Notes: a model not told the origin generated them from the letters alone. DNA of 64,000 nucleotides from Actinomycetota bacterium (GCA_030447305.1 JAUJPC010000001.1:389998-453997); one strand, 5' to 3'. Shown: positions 36,312 through 46,141, counted from the stretch's first letter. Translations and numbers: made by a program.

Positions 36312-37250
36312 ATGAGCTCGTCCTCCATCAAGCCGCGTCTCTCCTCATACGTGGTGGTGGGAGATGACCCCCACCTGGCCGAGGTGGCGGTGGCGAAGCT
36401 TCTGGACGGCCTGAGCGAGTCCTCCATCAACGAGTTCGGCCCCGCCGACGAGTTCGAGAACATCCTGCAGGCCATCTCTACGCCCTCGATGTTCGACGAC
36501 CGGCGCACCATCGTGGTGCGGGAGTTCGAACGGCTGCCTGCCGATTCGCAACGCAAGCTCATCGCCTGCCTGGAGAGCCCGCCGCCCGACTTCACCCTGG
36601 TGCTGGTGGGAGCGAAGATGCCGGTGCAGCTGATCTCCGTCGCCCGCAGGTCGGGGCATGTGATTGAGGTCGAGAAGGGCAGGCGCAAGGACCTGTTCCC
36701 GTGGCTGAAGCAACAAGCTTCGGCCAAGGGACTTCACATCGCCGGCGAAGCGATGAACCTCTTGATCGACGTGGTGGGGGAGCATCGGCTGGCGCTTTCC
36801 CAGGCTCTGGACGAGCTGAACCTGGCCAAACCGCCCGGCACAAGGCTTACTGCGGAGGATATCGCCGGCCAGTTCCGGGGCCGCGCTGACGTGAAGCTGT
36901 TCGGGTTCATCGATGCGGTGGCACAGAAGCAGGCGGGCGTGGCGCTCCAGACACTGCATTACCTGGTCAACCAGGGAGAGGCCCCCAGCATGTTGTTCTG
37001 GACCCTGGCAAGACACTTCCGCCAGATGCTGATCGCGGTCGAGAATTCGCCGAAGAGCGTCGCCAAGGTGCTCGGTCTTCCGGAGTGGCGGGCCGAGAAG
37101 CTGGTCCGTCAGGCTCGGGGCTTCGGCCGGGAGGCCCTGGTTGAGGCTTACGAGCTGCTGGCCGAGGCGGACCTGAAAATCAAGGCAAGCGAGGAACCCG
37201 AAAGGTTGACGCTGGAGAGGTGGGTGGTTGCGGTTACGCGGGGGCGGTGA
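36312..37250 (+). CDS. holA: DNA polymerase III delta subunit
   Basis: The 312-residue protein is the clamp-loader wrench subunit that opens the beta clamp. It shows the family pattern: YVVVGDDPHLAEVAVAKLL, a STPSMFDDRRTIVVREFE strand, a LILVGAKMP-like strand as LVLVGAKMP, and C-terminal helices with AVAQKQAGVALQTLHYL and FWTLARHFRQML. The position after comEC and before rpsT is a common bacterial arrangement. Confidence 0.93.
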   Translation: MSSSSIKPRLSSYVVVGDDPHLAEVAVAKLLDGLSESSINEFGPADEFENILQAISTPSMFDDRRTIVVREFERLPADSQRKLIACLESPPPDFTLVLVGAKMPVQLISVARRSGHVIEVEKGRRKDLFPWLKQQASAKGLHIAGEAMNLLIDVVGEHRLALSQALDELNLAKPPGTRLTAEDIAGQFRGRADVKLFGFIDAVAQKQAGVALQTLHYLVNQGEAPSMLFWTLARHFRQMLIAVENSPKSVAKVLGLPEWRAEKLVRQARGFGREALVEAYELLAEADLKIKASEEPERLTLERWVVAVTRGR

Positions 37251-37252
37251 GG

Positions 37253-37513
37253 TTAGGACATGTTGAGGCGCTTCGCCATCGAGGACTTCTTGTTCGCCGC
37301 GTTCTTGCGGTGAAGGATCCCCTTGGAGACCGCCTTGTCGAGCGCCCTGGCTGCGTTCCGAAACTCCGTCTGCGCGAGGTCGGCATCGTCGCTGGCCACT
37401 GCCGCGTTGAACCGCTTGATGTAGGTCTTCAAAGCGGTCCGGTACTCACGGTTGCGGATGCGCCGCTTCTCATTGGTCAGGATGCGCTTTTTTTGCGACT
37501 TGATGTTTGCCAT
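37253..37513 (-). CDS. rpsT: 30S ribosomal protein S20
   Basis: The 86-residue, highly basic, all-helical protein begins MANIKSQKKRILTNEKRR and contains NAARALDKAVSKGILH and NKKSSMAKRL, standard S20 landmarks. It is convergent with holA (two bases between stops) and diverges from lepA. Confidence 0.97.
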   Translation of the reverse strand: MANIKSQKKRILTNEKRRIRNREYRTALKTYIKRFNAAVASDDADLAQTEFRNAARALDKAVSKGILHRKNAANKKSSMAKRLNMS

Positions 37514-37696
37514 AGAGCCTTAGACTTCCCTTAGAACAGACTGGAAAAGAAGGTGAGTTACCAGGCAGTCTAGCATCCAGCTGCCGCCTGATTTCGGCTC
37601 GGCCAAGCCGAACGTTGACGCAAAGCTGCAGCAGCCGCTGAGGGCACCACCGTCGAACCGGTGTTTGGCCGGTGTTCCCTGCTACCCTCAGATTAG

Positions 37697-39502
37697 ATGA
37701 AAGACCGCTCTCTCACCCGGGCATTCAGCCTAATCGCTCACGTCGATCACGGAAAGTCCACCCTGGCGGATCGGATCCTGCAGGTGTGCAAAGCCGTGCC
37801 CGATCGTGACATGCGCGAGCAGTATCTGGACAAGATGGACCTTGAGCGGGAGCGCGGCATCACCATCAAGGCCCAGGCGATCCGCCTCCACTACCCGGCA
37901 TCGGACGGCAACGTCTACGAGCTGAACCTCATCGACACTCCGGGGCACGTCGACTTCTCCTACGAGGTCTCCCGGGCTCTGGCGGCGTGCGACGGCGTGA
38001 TCCTGCTGGTCGACGCCGCCCAGGGCATCCAGGCCCAGACGCTGGCCAACCTCTATCTGGCGCTAGAGGCCGGACTGGAGATCATCCCGGTCCTAAACAA
38101 GATCGACCTCCCGGCCGCCGACCCTGATCGGGTGGCGGAGGAGCTGGAGAACCTCATCGGCATGCCGGCCGACTCGTTTCTAAGGGTATCGGGCAAGACG
38201 GGCGCCGGGGTCCTCGGGCTGCTGGAGGAGATCGTGCTCCGCATCCCGCCCCCTAAAGGTGAGCCGGACCTGTCCGCCCGGGCGCTCATCTTCGACTCCA
38301 CCTACGACCCCTACCGGGGAGTCGTGTCGTTCGTCCGCGTGATGGATGGTTCTCTCAGGGCGCGGCAAAAGATCAAGATGATGGCCACAGGTACCGTCCA
38401 CGAGGCCGAGGAGGTTGGGGTGTTCGCCCCGGATATGATGCCGGTGAAGGTCCTCGAGGCCGGCGACGTCGGTTACCTGATACCGGGCGTCAAGAACGTC
38501 CGAGAGGCGCTGGTGGGTGACACAATCACCGACGCCCAACGCCCTGCCACTGACCCCCTCCCTGGATACCGGGAGCCCAAGCCCATGGTGTGGGCCGGTC
38601 TTTACACCACGAACTCGGATCAGTATCCGCAGCTGCGGGAGTCCCTTGAGAAGCTACAGCTCAACGACGCAGCCCTTGTCTTCGAGCCGGAGACGTCGCC
38701 GGCGCTGGGCTTCGGCTTCCGCTGCGGCTTCTTGGGCCTGCTGCACATGGACATCATCCGGGAGCGCCTGGAGCGGGAGTTCGACCTCGACATGCTGGTC
38801 ACCATGCCGAGCGTCGCCTACAAGGTCATCCTCAACAGCGGCGAGGAGGAGTGGGTCCACAGCCCGGCCGCAATGCCCGATCCGGGCGAGTTTTTGGAGA
38901 TCCACGAGCCCGTGGCCTCCGTGATGATCATCACGCCCGCGGAGTACGTCGGCACGATCATGGAGCTGTGCCAGGGCCGGCGGGGCCAGATGCGCAGTCT
39001 CAGCCACCTGTCGAGGGTGTCGGTGGAGCTCAAGTACGAGCTACCACTGGCAGAGATGATGGTCGACTTCTTCGACCAGTTGAAGAGCCGGACCAAGGGC
39101 TACGCCTCGCTCGACTACGAGCCCATCGGCTGCGCTCCCGGCAACCTGGTGAAGGTGGAGATCATGCTGGCCGGTTCTCCTGTGGACGCCTTCAGCGCCA
39201 TCATCCACAAGGACAACGCCTATTACTACGGACGCAAGATGGCGGAGAGGCTGCGGGAGCTGATCCCCCGCCAGCAGTTCGACATAGCCATCCAGGCGTC
39301 GATCGGATCAAGGATAATTGCCCGTGAGACAATCAAAGCGTTCCGCAAGGACGTTATCGCCAAGTGCTACGGAGGAGACATCACGCGCAAGCGCAAGCTC
39401 CTAGAAAAGCAGAAGGCGGGAAAGGCCCGGATGAAACACGTCGGGTCGGTCGAGGTGCCTCAGGAGGCCTTCATGGCCGCGCTGAAGCTCAACGACAAGT
39501 GA
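37697..39502 (+). CDS. lepA: elongation factor 4 (LepA)
   Basis: The 601-residue translational GTPase back-translocates or remodels stalled ribosomes. Its G domain shows [12 protein letters not shown] (about 14-25), [19 protein letters not shown] and NKIDLPAAD. The LepA-specific C-terminal domain ([36 protein letters not shown]) is complete. hrcA begins about 20 bases after its stop. Confidence 0.97.
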   Translation: MKDRSLTRAFSLIAHVDHGKSTLADRILQVCKAVPDRDMREQYLDKMDLERERGITIKAQAIRLHYPASDGNVYELNLIDTPGHVDFSYEVSRALAACDGVILLVDAAQGIQAQTLANLYLALEAGLEIIPVLNKIDLPAADPDRVAEELENLIGMPADSFLRVSGKTGAGVLGLLEEIVLRIPPPKGEPDLSARALIFDSTYDPYRGVVSFVRVMDGSLRARQKIKMMATGTVHEAEEVGVFAPDMMPVKVLEAGDVGYLIPGVKNVREALVGDTITDAQRPATDPLPGYREPKPMVWAGLYTTNSDQYPQLRESLEKLQLNDAALVFEPETSPALGFGFRCGFLGLLHMDIIRERLEREFDLDMLVTMPSVAYKVILNSGEEEWVHSPAAMPDPGEFLEIHEPVASVMIITPAEYVGTIMELCQGRRGQMRSLSHLSRVSVELKYELPLAEMMVDFFDQLKSRTKGYASLDYEPIGCAPGNLVKVEIMLAGSPVDAFSAIIHKDNAYYYGRKMAERLRELIPRQQFDIAIQASIGSRIIARETIKAFRKDVIAKCYGGDITRKRKLLEKQKAGKARMKHVGSVEVPQEAFMAALKLNDK

Positions 39503-39521
39503 GGTTTTGAGGAGCCGTCGA

Positions 39522-40583
39522 ATGTCGCTGACGTACCCATCAATGCCGGGCGCCGCAGGACGGGCGCTCGACCGCCGCAAAGCGTCAATCCTGCGCGCTA
39601 TCGTCCGGGAGTACGTGAAGAGCGGGCAGCCGGTTGCCTCAAAGACGCTGGTCGAGCGGTACAAGCTCCAGGTCTCCGCCGCCACCATCCGCAACGACAT
39701 GGGCGTGCTGGAGGAGCTGGGCTACATCGTCCAGCCGCACACCTCCGCCGGCCGGATTCCGACCGACCTGGGATACCGTTGGTTTGTCGACAACTGGCCG
39801 GGAACCTCATGGCCGGAGATCCCCGACCAGGATCGCCGGGCAATCGACGTGGTGTTGGACGCCGAGTTTCGAGGGCTTGACTACACCCTGGACTCCACTT
39901 CTCACGTCCTGTCCACGCTCACCGAGGCCGCCGGCATTGCTATGGCGCCGCCGTCCCGCCGCAATCAGCTTCGGCGTCTGGACCTGATCATGCGAGATGC
40001 CCGCCGGGCCACCATGTTGCTGGTCGCCGACAACGGCGAGGTGGAGCAGGGCGTGGTGGAGTTCACCGAGGGCAAGGCGGAGGAGCAGCTGGACGACCTG
40101 GCCCGGAACCTCAATGCGAAGCTCAAGGGGTTGGACTTCAACGATCTGGCGGAGACCGTTCTGAACGGCGACAACGTCAGTGCGGATTGGAAGGCGGTTG
40201 CCGACGAGATCGGGAATGTCATAGAGGCCGGTGCCAGCCAGCGGATCTTCCGCGGCGGTACCGCCAACATCCTCTCCCGGCGCTACTTCTCCGACATGGA
40301 GACGGTTCAGGAGATCGTCGACGCCCTCGAGCACCCCCGGGTCCTGTCGGGCCTCATGACCGCCGTGACGGACTCCGCGACGGTCCTGGTGTTCATTGGC
40401 CAGGAGGTGCCGGTCGAGCAGATGCGGGCATGCACGGTGATCTTCGCTCCCTACGGGGCGGGGGACGACCGGCAGGGCAGCGTCGGTGTTATCGGACCCA
40501 CCCGGATGGACTATCCCCACACCATTGCCGCGGTCGAAGCAGTCGCCCGCCGTCTGGGCGCGCTGTTGGAAAACACCGGGTAA
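39522..40583 (+). CDS. hrcA: heat-inducible transcription repressor HrcA
   Basis: HrcA represses heat-shock operons at CIRCE elements. The 353-residue protein has the winged helix (ASILRAIVREYVKSGQPV, VSAATIRNDMGVLEELGYI, HTSAGRIPTDLGYR) followed by the GAF-like and dimerisation regions (TVLVFIGQEVP, VGVIGPTRMDY). The ATG at 39522 has GGAG upstream; a TTG five codons earlier is an alternative. No CIRCE repeat was seen in this window, so its targets lie elsewhere. dnaJ starts three bases after its stop. Confidence 0.95.
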   Translation: MSLTYPSMPGAAGRALDRRKASILRAIVREYVKSGQPVASKTLVERYKLQVSAATIRNDMGVLEELGYIVQPHTSAGRIPTDLGYRWFVDNWPGTSWPEIPDQDRRAIDVVLDAEFRGLDYTLDSTSHVLSTLTEAAGIAMAPPSRRNQLRRLDLIMRDARRATMLLVADNGEVEQGVVEFTEGKAEEQLDDLARNLNAKLKGLDFNDLAETVLNGDNVSADWKAVADEIGNVIEAGASQRIFRGGTANILSRRYFSDMETVQEIVDALEHPRVLSGLMTAVTDSATVLVFIGQEVPVEQMRACTVIFAPYGAGDDRQGSVGVIGPTRMDYPHTIAAVEAVARRLGALLENTG

Positions 40584-40586
40584 ACG

Positions 40587-41675
40587 ATGCCGAGGGATTA
40601 TTACGAGGTTCTGGGCGTCTCCCACGAGGCCTCGGACGAGGAACTAAAGAAGTCGTACCGTAAGCTGGCACGCCAGTGCCACCCTGACGCCAACCCCGAC
40701 GACCCGGAGGCGGAGGCAAAGTTCAAGGAGCTCGGCGAGGCCTACGCCGTGCTTTCCGACCCCGGTCGCCGCAGCACCTACGATCGCTTCGGCTCCGCAA
40801 GCAGCGTTGGCGGCGGCTTCGACCCGTTCGACATCTTCGCCTCGTTCTTCGGCGGCGACCCGTTCGGATTCAACCGGCGGACCGGGCCCCAGCGGGGTCG
40901 CGACCTGGTGGCGGCGCTGGAGATCACGCTGGAAGAGGTGGTGACCGGAGTCACCAAGAGCTTCCCCGTGCGCAGTCTGCGCAACTGCAGCCGCTGCGAC
41001 GGCTCCGGGGCGGAACCCGGAACCAGCTCCTCGACGTGCGACCGGTGCAACGGGTCCGGCACCGTCCGGGTGATGCAGCGAGGGTTCTTCGGCAACGTGG
41101 TCACCGCATCGACCTGTCCCCAGTGCGGAGGTGTGGGGCAGAAGATCCTCAGCCCGTGCATCGAGTGCCGGGGGGAAGGGCGCGTGGAGCGAGAGGAAGA
41201 GGTCAAGGTCGAGGTTCCCGCCGGTGTCGAGGACGGCATGCAGCTGCGGGTCACCGGGAGGGGGGAGGCCGGCCCCCGCGGTGGCGTATCCGGCGACCTT
41301 TACGTGCAGCTGCGGGTCAAACGGATGCGCGGGTTCGAGCGGGAAGGCGACGACGTCGTCGTGTCGGTCGAGGTTCCGTTCACCCAGGCGACGCTGGGCA
41401 CGACGCTGAAGATCGACTCGTTCGACGGCAAGGTGGAGGTCGAGGTTCCCCCTGGCACCCAGCCCGGCGAGACGCTGATCGTCAAGGGTGCCGGGGTGAC
41501 GCATCTGGGCCGAGGCGGCAGAGGCGAGCTGCTGGTCAAGATCGACGTTCGGATTCCCACCGGGCTGTCCAACGAGGAGGACGAGCTCATTCGCAAGGTC
41601 GCGGCACTGCGGGGCGAGGACGTGGCCGAGCAGCAGGGGTTCATGGACAAGATCCGCAACGCCTTTCGGGGTTGA
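40587..41675 (+). CDS. dnaJ: chaperone protein DnaJ
   Basis: The 362-residue co-chaperone has a J domain with the HPD motif (RQCHPDAN), a Gly/Phe-rich region ([20 protein letters not shown]), four CxxCxGxG-type zinc repeats ([32 protein letters not shown]) and the C-terminal substrate-binding domains. It stimulates DnaK ATPase. Pairing with hrcA, away from dnaK-grpE, is typical of the second actinobacterial DnaJ. Confidence 0.97.
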   Translation: MPRDYYEVLGVSHEASDEELKKSYRKLARQCHPDANPDDPEAEAKFKELGEAYAVLSDPGRRSTYDRFGSASSVGGGFDPFDIFASFFGGDPFGFNRRTGPQRGRDLVAALEITLEEVVTGVTKSFPVRSLRNCSRCDGSGAEPGTSSSTCDRCNGSGTVRVMQRGFFGNVVTASTCPQCGGVGQKILSPCIECRGEGRVEREEEVKVEVPAGVEDGMQLRVTGRGEAGPRGGVSGDLYVQLRVKRMRGFEREGDDVVVSVEVPFTQATLGTTLKIDSFDGKVEVEVPPGTQPGETLIVKGAGVTHLGRGGRGELLVKIDVRIPTGLSNEEDELIRKVAALRGEDVAEQQGFMDKIRNAFRG

Positions 41676-42421
41676 CCCGCACCGAGCACCACGGCCACTT
41701 CTTCACCGATCCCTCCTCAATCTCCGAAGCCTCGGTAAAGCTCAAGGGAGCCGACGCTCACCACCTCTGTGTCCGCCGGGCGAAGCCGGGCGACCTGGTT
41801 CACGTTGGTGACGGTGCCGGCCGGCTGATCGACGCCGTCATCGAAACGGTGGAGGGCGTAAGAGCGACGGCTTCCATCGTCAAGGCCGATTATGTGGACC
41901 GGCCGTCTCCCGAGCTCACCGTCTTTCAGGGCCTGGCGAAGTCGGGCAAGGTCGACTGGGTGGTGGAGAAGCTGGTGGAGCTGGGAGTCGACGAGGTGGC
42001 GGTCTTTGCTGCCGGGCGGAGCGTCCCGGCGTGGGATGCGGCCAAGGGCCAGGCAATGCGGGCGCGGTGGGAGCGGGTCGCTTACGCCGCCTCGAAGCAG
42101 TCCCGAAGAGCGTGGCTGCCCACTGTGACGGGCCCTCTGAACCCCGCCGCGCTGCTGCTGCGGATCGAATCATCGCCTGCCACGCTGGTCGCCGACCCCG
42201 ACGCCGACTCCTCGCTGCGCGCCGTGCTGATGGATTTGGGGCCGGTTTCAGGGGTCGCAATAGTCGTCGGACCTGAAGGAGGCCTGTCCCGGGAGGAGGT
42301 CGGCCGGATGGTCGACGCGGGCGCGCGACCGGTCAGTCTAGGAAGGCAAATTCTGCGGACCGAAACAGCCGGATTGGCGCTTGCCGCCGTCGTGATGCAC
42401 CACCTGGGACGCTTCGCTTAA
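41672..42421 (+). CDS. rsmE: 16S rRNA m3U1498 methyltransferase
   Basis: RsmE methylates U1498 of 16S rRNA. The 249-residue SPOUT enzyme shows [19 protein letters not shown] in the N-terminal PUA-like part and the knotted SAM site ([31 protein letters not shown]). Translation is taken from TTG at 41672, which overlaps the dnaJ stop (TTGA), giving the right length; the open frame extends much further upstream only as an antiphase shadow of dnaJ. Confidence 0.95.
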   Translation: MTRTEHHGHFFTDPSSISEASVKLKGADAHHLCVRRAKPGDLVHVGDGAGRLIDAVIETVEGVRATASIVKADYVDRPSPELTVFQGLAKSGKVDWVVEKLVELGVDEVAVFAAGRSVPAWDAAKGQAMRARWERVAYAASKQSRRAWLPTVTGPLNPAALLLRIESSPATLVADPDADSSLRAVLMDLGPVSGVAIVVGPEGGLSREEVGRMVDAGARPVSLGRQILRTETAGLALAAVVMHHLGRFA

Positions 42422-42457
42422 CTCCCCTCTCCGTGGGGACTAGGCAGATGCGCAAAA

Positions 42458-42472
42458 GTGACGTAGAGTCAC
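42458..42472. promoter_or_regulatory. BldD-like box 1
   Basis: The perfect inverted repeat GTGAC-GTAGA-GTCAC fits the published BldD operator idea AGTGA-n-TCAC and lies 75-90 bases before the bldD-like start. BldD autoregulation is known in Streptomyces; binding here is inferred. Confidence 0.55.
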
Positions 42473-42499
42473 ATAGGGTGGTAGTGTCGGGGCAATGCG

Positions 42500-42514
42500 G
42501 TCACGCTTTGTGAC
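42500..42514. promoter_or_regulatory. BldD-like box 2
   Basis: GTCAC-GCTTT-GTGAC is a second perfect inverted repeat built from the same half sites in the opposite order, about 33 bases before the ATG. Two such repeats 40 bases apart would suit cooperative binding by a dimeric regulator. Confidence 0.5.
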
Positions 42515-42546
42515 ATGGGTATTGCGGGGATCGGGGGTTTGCCTAC

Positions 42547-43017
42547 ATGAGTTATGCGTCAACGGTCGGGGACCGGCTCCGGAACATCAGGCTTCAAAAA
42601 GGCCTGTCTCTGCACGACGTTCAAAGCGCATCAAAGATGGAGTTCAAGGCTTCTGTGCTGGGCGCCTACGAGCGTGGGGAGCGCAGCATCTCCGTCCCTC
42701 GCCTCGAGCGGCTGGCCCGGCTTTACCAGGTGCCGGTCGACCACCTGCTGCCTCGCAGCGGGGACCAGCCTGAGGTCCCCCTGGAGATGACTCTGGAGAA
42801 GCTACGGATCGACCTGCGGCAGCTGGAGCAGACTGAGGAGCCCGACGGGCAGGTCCTGCAGCGCTACCTTAACCTGGTCCAGATCCGGCGGAACGACTTC
42901 AACGGCAAGGTTCTGACAATTCGCAGCGAAGATCTCCGGGTCCTCGCCAGCGTCCTGGACCTGTCGCTGGACGAGTTGGCGCAGCGGATAGAGGAGCTGG
43001 GCGTCAAAGCAAGCTAG
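42547..43017 (+). CDS. BldD-type transcriptional regulator with c-di-GMP signature
   Basis: The 156-residue protein aligns along its length with Streptomyces BldD. The N-terminal helix-turn-helix has GLSLHDVQSAS and VLGAYERGERSISVPRLERLA. The C-terminal domain has LQRYLNLVQIRRNDFNGKVL and IRSEDLRVLASVLD. BldD binds c-di-GMP through an RxD-x8-RxxD signature; here Arg115-Asn-Asp117, eight residues, Arg126-Ser-Glu-Asp129 keep the charged positions. It should repress or activate genes at palindromic sites in response to the second messenger. Two boxes precede its own start. Confidence 0.85.
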   Translation: MSYASTVGDRLRNIRLQKGLSLHDVQSASKMEFKASVLGAYERGERSISVPRLERLARLYQVPVDHLLPRSGDQPEVPLEMTLEKLRIDLRQLEQTEEPDGQVLQRYLNLVQIRRNDFNGKVLTIRSEDLRVLASVLDLSLDELAQRIEELGVKAS

Positions 43018-43033
43018 CCGCGTGGGCGGGAAT

Positions 43034-43049
43034 CACCTGAACTCAGGTG
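43034..43049. promoter_or_regulatory. perfect palindrome between bldD-like gene and phoH
   Basis: CACCTGA-AC-TCAGGTG is a seven-base perfect inverted repeat with a two-base centre. It lacks a T run, so an operator is more likely than a terminator. A TATGGAT -10-like sequence follows about 20 bases later, before phoH. Confidence 0.4.
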
Positions 43050-43102
43050 GCTCGTTATCCTGGTATGGATACACCCGCTCAAAGGAGGGTAGCTTTTAAG
43101 TA

Positions 43103-44104
43103 GTGCAGGAAATGACGCAGGTAAAAATTCTCGTCCCAGGGGACCGCGAGATGGTGTCTCTGTTCGGGACCAGAGATGAACTTTTAAAGGTCATCGAGAA
43201 GGGCTTCGAGTCCACCACCATCGTGGTTCGAGGCAATGAGATCACAATCACGGGGGAAGCCAACGAGGCGGACCTCGTCGCCCGCCTGTTCGAGGAGCTC
43301 ATAGAGCTGCTGAGCCATGGTCACGTGCTGACGACCGACTCCGTCGGCCGCTCGATCGACATGGTGAGGCTCGGAGAGCACCGGCCGTCCCAGGTGTTGA
43401 CCGATGCCATCCTGACCACGCGCACCCGCTCGATCCGCCCCAAGACCGTGGGTCAAAAGCGGTACATCGACGCGATTCGGCACAACACCATCACGTTCGG
43501 CATAGGCCCGGCCGGCACCGGCAAGACATATCTAGCGGTTGCGGCCGCCGTCCAGTCGCTCCAGTCCAAGGAGGTCCAACGGATCATCCTGACCCGCCCT
43601 GCGGTGGAGGCGGGGGAACGCCTGGGATACCTTCCCGGCGATATCGCCGCCAAGGTCGACCCGTACCTCAAGCCTCTCTATGATGCGCTGTACGAGATGC
43701 TTGAGCCGGAAGCCTACGCCAAGGCGATGGAGCGGGGAATGATCGAAGTGGCGCCGCTTGCCTTCATGCGGGGCCGCACATTGAATGACTCGTTCATCAT
43801 TCTGGACGAGGCCCAGAACACCACGGCTGAGCAGATGAAGATGTTCCTCACTCGCCTCGGATTTGGCTCCCGGGCGGTGGTCACGGGAGACGTTACGCAG
43901 ATCGACCTGCCAAGGATGCAAACCTCGGGGCTCACGCTGGTGCAGAAGATCCTGCCCGGGATCAACAACGTCAAGTTCTGCTACCTGGACGCCAACGACG
44001 TGGTCCGCCACAAGCTGGTGCAGGAGATCGTTGAGGCCTACCGGCTCTTCAACGAAGCCAAGGACCTCGAACGAGAGCTGGAATCAGACCAGCGTCCTGC
44101 GTGA
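43103..44104 (+). CDS. phoH: PhoH-like ATPase
   Basis: The 333-residue protein is a cytoplasmic P-loop ATPase with a short KH-like N-terminal region (EITITGEANEADLVARLFEEL), Walker A GPAGTGKTYLA (about 135-145) and Walker B SFIILDEAQN, then sensor motifs VVTGDVTQIDLP. It is found with ybeY in many bacteria and is linked to RNA metabolism. The start is the GTG at 43103; an ATG three codons on is an alternative. Confidence 0.93.
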   Translation: MQEMTQVKILVPGDREMVSLFGTRDELLKVIEKGFESTTIVVRGNEITITGEANEADLVARLFEELIELLSHGHVLTTDSVGRSIDMVRLGEHRPSQVLTDAILTTRTRSIRPKTVGQKRYIDAIRHNTITFGIGPAGTGKTYLAVAAAVQSLQSKEVQRIILTRPAVEAGERLGYLPGDIAAKVDPYLKPLYDALYEMLEPEAYAKAMERGMIEVAPLAFMRGRTLNDSFIILDEAQNTTAEQMKMFLTRLGFGSRAVVTGDVTQIDLPRMQTSGLTLVQKILPGINNVKFCYLDANDVVRHKLVQEIVEAYRLFNEAKDLERELESDQRPA

Positions 44105-44565
44105 CGGCGGAACCTCCTGATAGCAGCCCCATCTCCGTAGCGTTCTTGAACGAGCAGACGATGAGCGTGGACATGAGCCGGATTCTCGCAGTAGCAACGC
44201 GGACCGCGGAATCCGAGGGTGCCTCCGGCGCTATCTCCATCACTTTCGTGACGCCGGAGCGAATGGCGGAGCTGAACGCTCAGCATATGGGGAAATCCGG
44301 GCCCACCGACGTGCTGTCCTTTCCCATCGACGGCTTGCGTCCCCCCGGCGACTCGGACGGCCCTCCCTGGCTCATCGGCGATGTGGTGCTCTGCCCCGAA
44401 GTGGCGGCAGACCAGGCGAGCGCCGGCGTGGAGTCAGAGCTTGACCTGCTGGTGGCGCATGGGGTCTTGCATCTGCTGGGCTACGATCACGAAACGGAAT
44501 CTGGAGCTGAGCAGATGCGGGTCCGGGAACACCACCTGACCGGCCGGTTCGGGGCCCGGGCATGA
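44101..44565 (+). CDS. ybeY: endoribonuclease YbeY (rRNA maturation factor)
   Basis: The 154-residue metalloenzyme acts in 16S rRNA 3'-end maturation and ribosome quality control. The zinc motif H-x3-H-x5-H is visible in VAHGVLHLLGYDHE, and the conserved GKSGPTDVLSFP segment is present. The GTG start overlaps the phoH stop and its own stop overlaps the next gene, so the three are coupled. Confidence 0.95.
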   Translation: MTAEPPDSSPISVAFLNEQTMSVDMSRILAVATRTAESEGASGAISITFVTPERMAELNAQHMGKSGPTDVLSFPIDGLRPPGDSDGPPWLIGDVVLCPEVAADQASAGVESELDLLVAHGVLHLLGYDHETESGAEQMRVREHHLTGRFGARA

Positions 44566-45854
44566 CCCTTACTCAAGCGCAGCTCACCTTTGCCGCAGTG
44601 GCCATCATGCTCGCCTTTGTAACGTCGGCGTGGGTCAACGCGATCACCCGGCTCAGCGTGGCCCGCGCAGAGCTGCTTTCCCACAGTGATCCGAAAAGGG
44701 GAGCGTTGCTCGTCAAGATGGCACACGACACCTCGACTTTTTTGACCAGCGTCCTTCTAGTGATGCTGCTGCTTAGGGTGACTGCCACGGTGTTCGTGAC
44801 TTCCACCATTCTGAGGACCGGCTGGCCCCTGCCCGAGCTGGCCGCGGCGGCAATCATGAGCATCGTCCTGTTCGAGCTCGCGGAGTTGGCTCCCCGGACC
44901 TGGGTCCTGGAGCGCCTGGACAAGGTGCTGCTCTTTGCTGCCCGTCCGGTCTACCTGATCGGAAGGGCCCTGGGATCCCTTTCGACGATGCTGGTTAAGC
45001 TCAACCGTGTCTTCCTCCTGATCCTTCCGGGTCGTGGCCTGCCGAAGGGGCCGCTGGTTTCCGAGGAGGAGATCAAGTCGATTCTGGACGTCGCCCAGTT
45101 CGAAGAGGTGATTGAGGCCGACGAGCGGCAGATGATCCACTCGATCTTCGAGTTCACCGACACAGTCGTCCGCGAGGTGATGGTTCCCCGGCCCGACATG
45201 ATTTGTGTCGAGGCGTCGGCCACCCTGGAGGATGTCCTGGAGATCACACTCCGCAGCGGGCACTCCCGGATCCCGGTGATCTCCGAGAGCATCGACAACG
45301 TAGTCGGCATCGTCTATCAGAAGGACGTTATCAAGCGAATGCACAATGGCGGCCGGTCAAAGACGAGTAAGAAGGCTTCCGACATCAAGCGAGAAGCGGT
45401 CTTCGTCCCCGAGTCCAAGAAGGTGGCCGAGCTGTTGCGGGACATGCAGCAGGCCAAGACGCACATCGTCATCGTGGTCGACGAGTACGGCGGGGTGGCC
45501 GGCCTGGCGACGCTGGAGGACCTGCTGGAGGAGATCGTCGGAGAGATCTCCGATGAGTACGACCGTGACGAGCCCAACGTGTCGGTGGTCGGAGAGGACG
45601 CCATCAGCGTCACCGCCCGCCTGAGCATTGAGGAGCTGAGCGAGCTGCTGGACGTCGAGCTGCCGCATTCGGAGTGGGACTCGGTGGGTGGCCTGGTGGG
45701 AGGGCTGCTGGGCAGGCTGGCTTCGGCGGGCGATATCGTGCGGCATGACGGCATTGAGTTCGAGGTCCATAAAATGAAGGGCCGGCGGATCTCGAACGTG
45801 CTGGTGAGAGGGGCCCCCGTGGCCGCCAGTCCGGCAGTCCAGGAGTCGAAATAG
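44562..45854 (+). CDS. CNNM/CorC-type membrane protein with CBS domains
   Basis: The 430-residue protein has a DUF21 membrane part (about 1-175), a pair of CBS domains (REVMVPRPDMICVEAS, GHSRIPVISESIDNVVGIVYQKD, THIVIVVDEYGGVAGLATLEDLLEEIVGEI) and a C-terminal CorC/HlyC domain. Homologues act in Mg or Co export or general divalent-cation handling. Its place after ybeY is conserved in Actinobacteria. A related but distinct protein is encoded at 47355-48692. Confidence 0.88.
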   Translation: MTLTQAQLTFAAVAIMLAFVTSAWVNAITRLSVARAELLSHSDPKRGALLVKMAHDTSTFLTSVLLVMLLLRVTATVFVTSTILRTGWPLPELAAAAIMSIVLFELAELAPRTWVLERLDKVLLFAARPVYLIGRALGSLSTMLVKLNRVFLLILPGRGLPKGPLVSEEEIKSILDVAQFEEVIEADERQMIHSIFEFTDTVVREVMVPRPDMICVEASATLEDVLEITLRSGHSRIPVISESIDNVVGIVYQKDVIKRMHNGGRSKTSKKASDIKREAVFVPESKKVAELLRDMQQAKTHIVIVVDEYGGVAGLATLEDLLEEIVGEISDEYDRDEPNVSVVGEDAISVTARLSIEELSELLDVELPHSEWDSVGGLVGGLLGRLASAGDIVRHDGIEFEVHKMKGRRISNVLVRGAPVAASPAVQESK

Positions 45855-45889
45855 ACTTCACCCTAGATTTACGCGTTCAAGGAGGTCTC

Positions 45890-46099
45890 ATGCCGCAGGG
45901 GTCAGTAAAGGAGTATCACGTCAACGAGAAGGTGGGCATCATCGCAAGCGATGACGGCCTGACCGAGTGGGAGATCGACCCGATCGCAATCGACACTGGT
46001 ATGTTTCGGTTTTTCCGGGTGGGTCAGCGGGTGACCTTTGATCTGGTTCGTGAGGGCGGCGTCGAGCGCCCGAGGAACCTGAGGATCGGCATCGCCTAG
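45890..46099 (+). CDS. cold-shock-domain-like small protein
   Basis: The 69-residue protein reads as a single OB-fold similar to cold-shock proteins (MPQGSVKEYHVNEKVGIIASDDG, then VGQRVTFDLVREGG and RNLRI). The RNP1 motif, normally KGFGFI with aromatic residues that stack on RNA, is replaced by KVGIIAS, so nucleic-acid binding may be altered or lost. A strong AAGGAGG precedes the ATG. Confidence 0.7.
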   Translation: MPQGSVKEYHVNEKVGIIASDDGLTEWEIDPIAIDTGMFRFFRVGQRVTFDLVREGGVERPRNLRIGIA

Positions 46100-46141
46100 A
46101 TCTGAGATCGCGGTTCTTAGACGAGACAGAGAGGTAGGCGA

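Noticed and set aside
39503-39521. CIRCE element near hrcA
   Set aside because: Looked for TTAGCACTC-type arms before hrcA and dnaJ and found none in this window.
39807-40625. 272-codon open frame on the minus strand
   Set aside because: Antisense to hrcA with no protein-like features.
40644-41504. 286-codon open frame on the minus strand
   Set aside because: Antisense to dnaJ; the His/Pro/Ala-rich translation reflects codon bias of the real gene.
41036-41671. Upstream extension of the rsmE open frame
   Set aside because: The first 212 codons are an out-of-frame reading of dnaJ; RsmE similarity begins only after the dnaJ stop.
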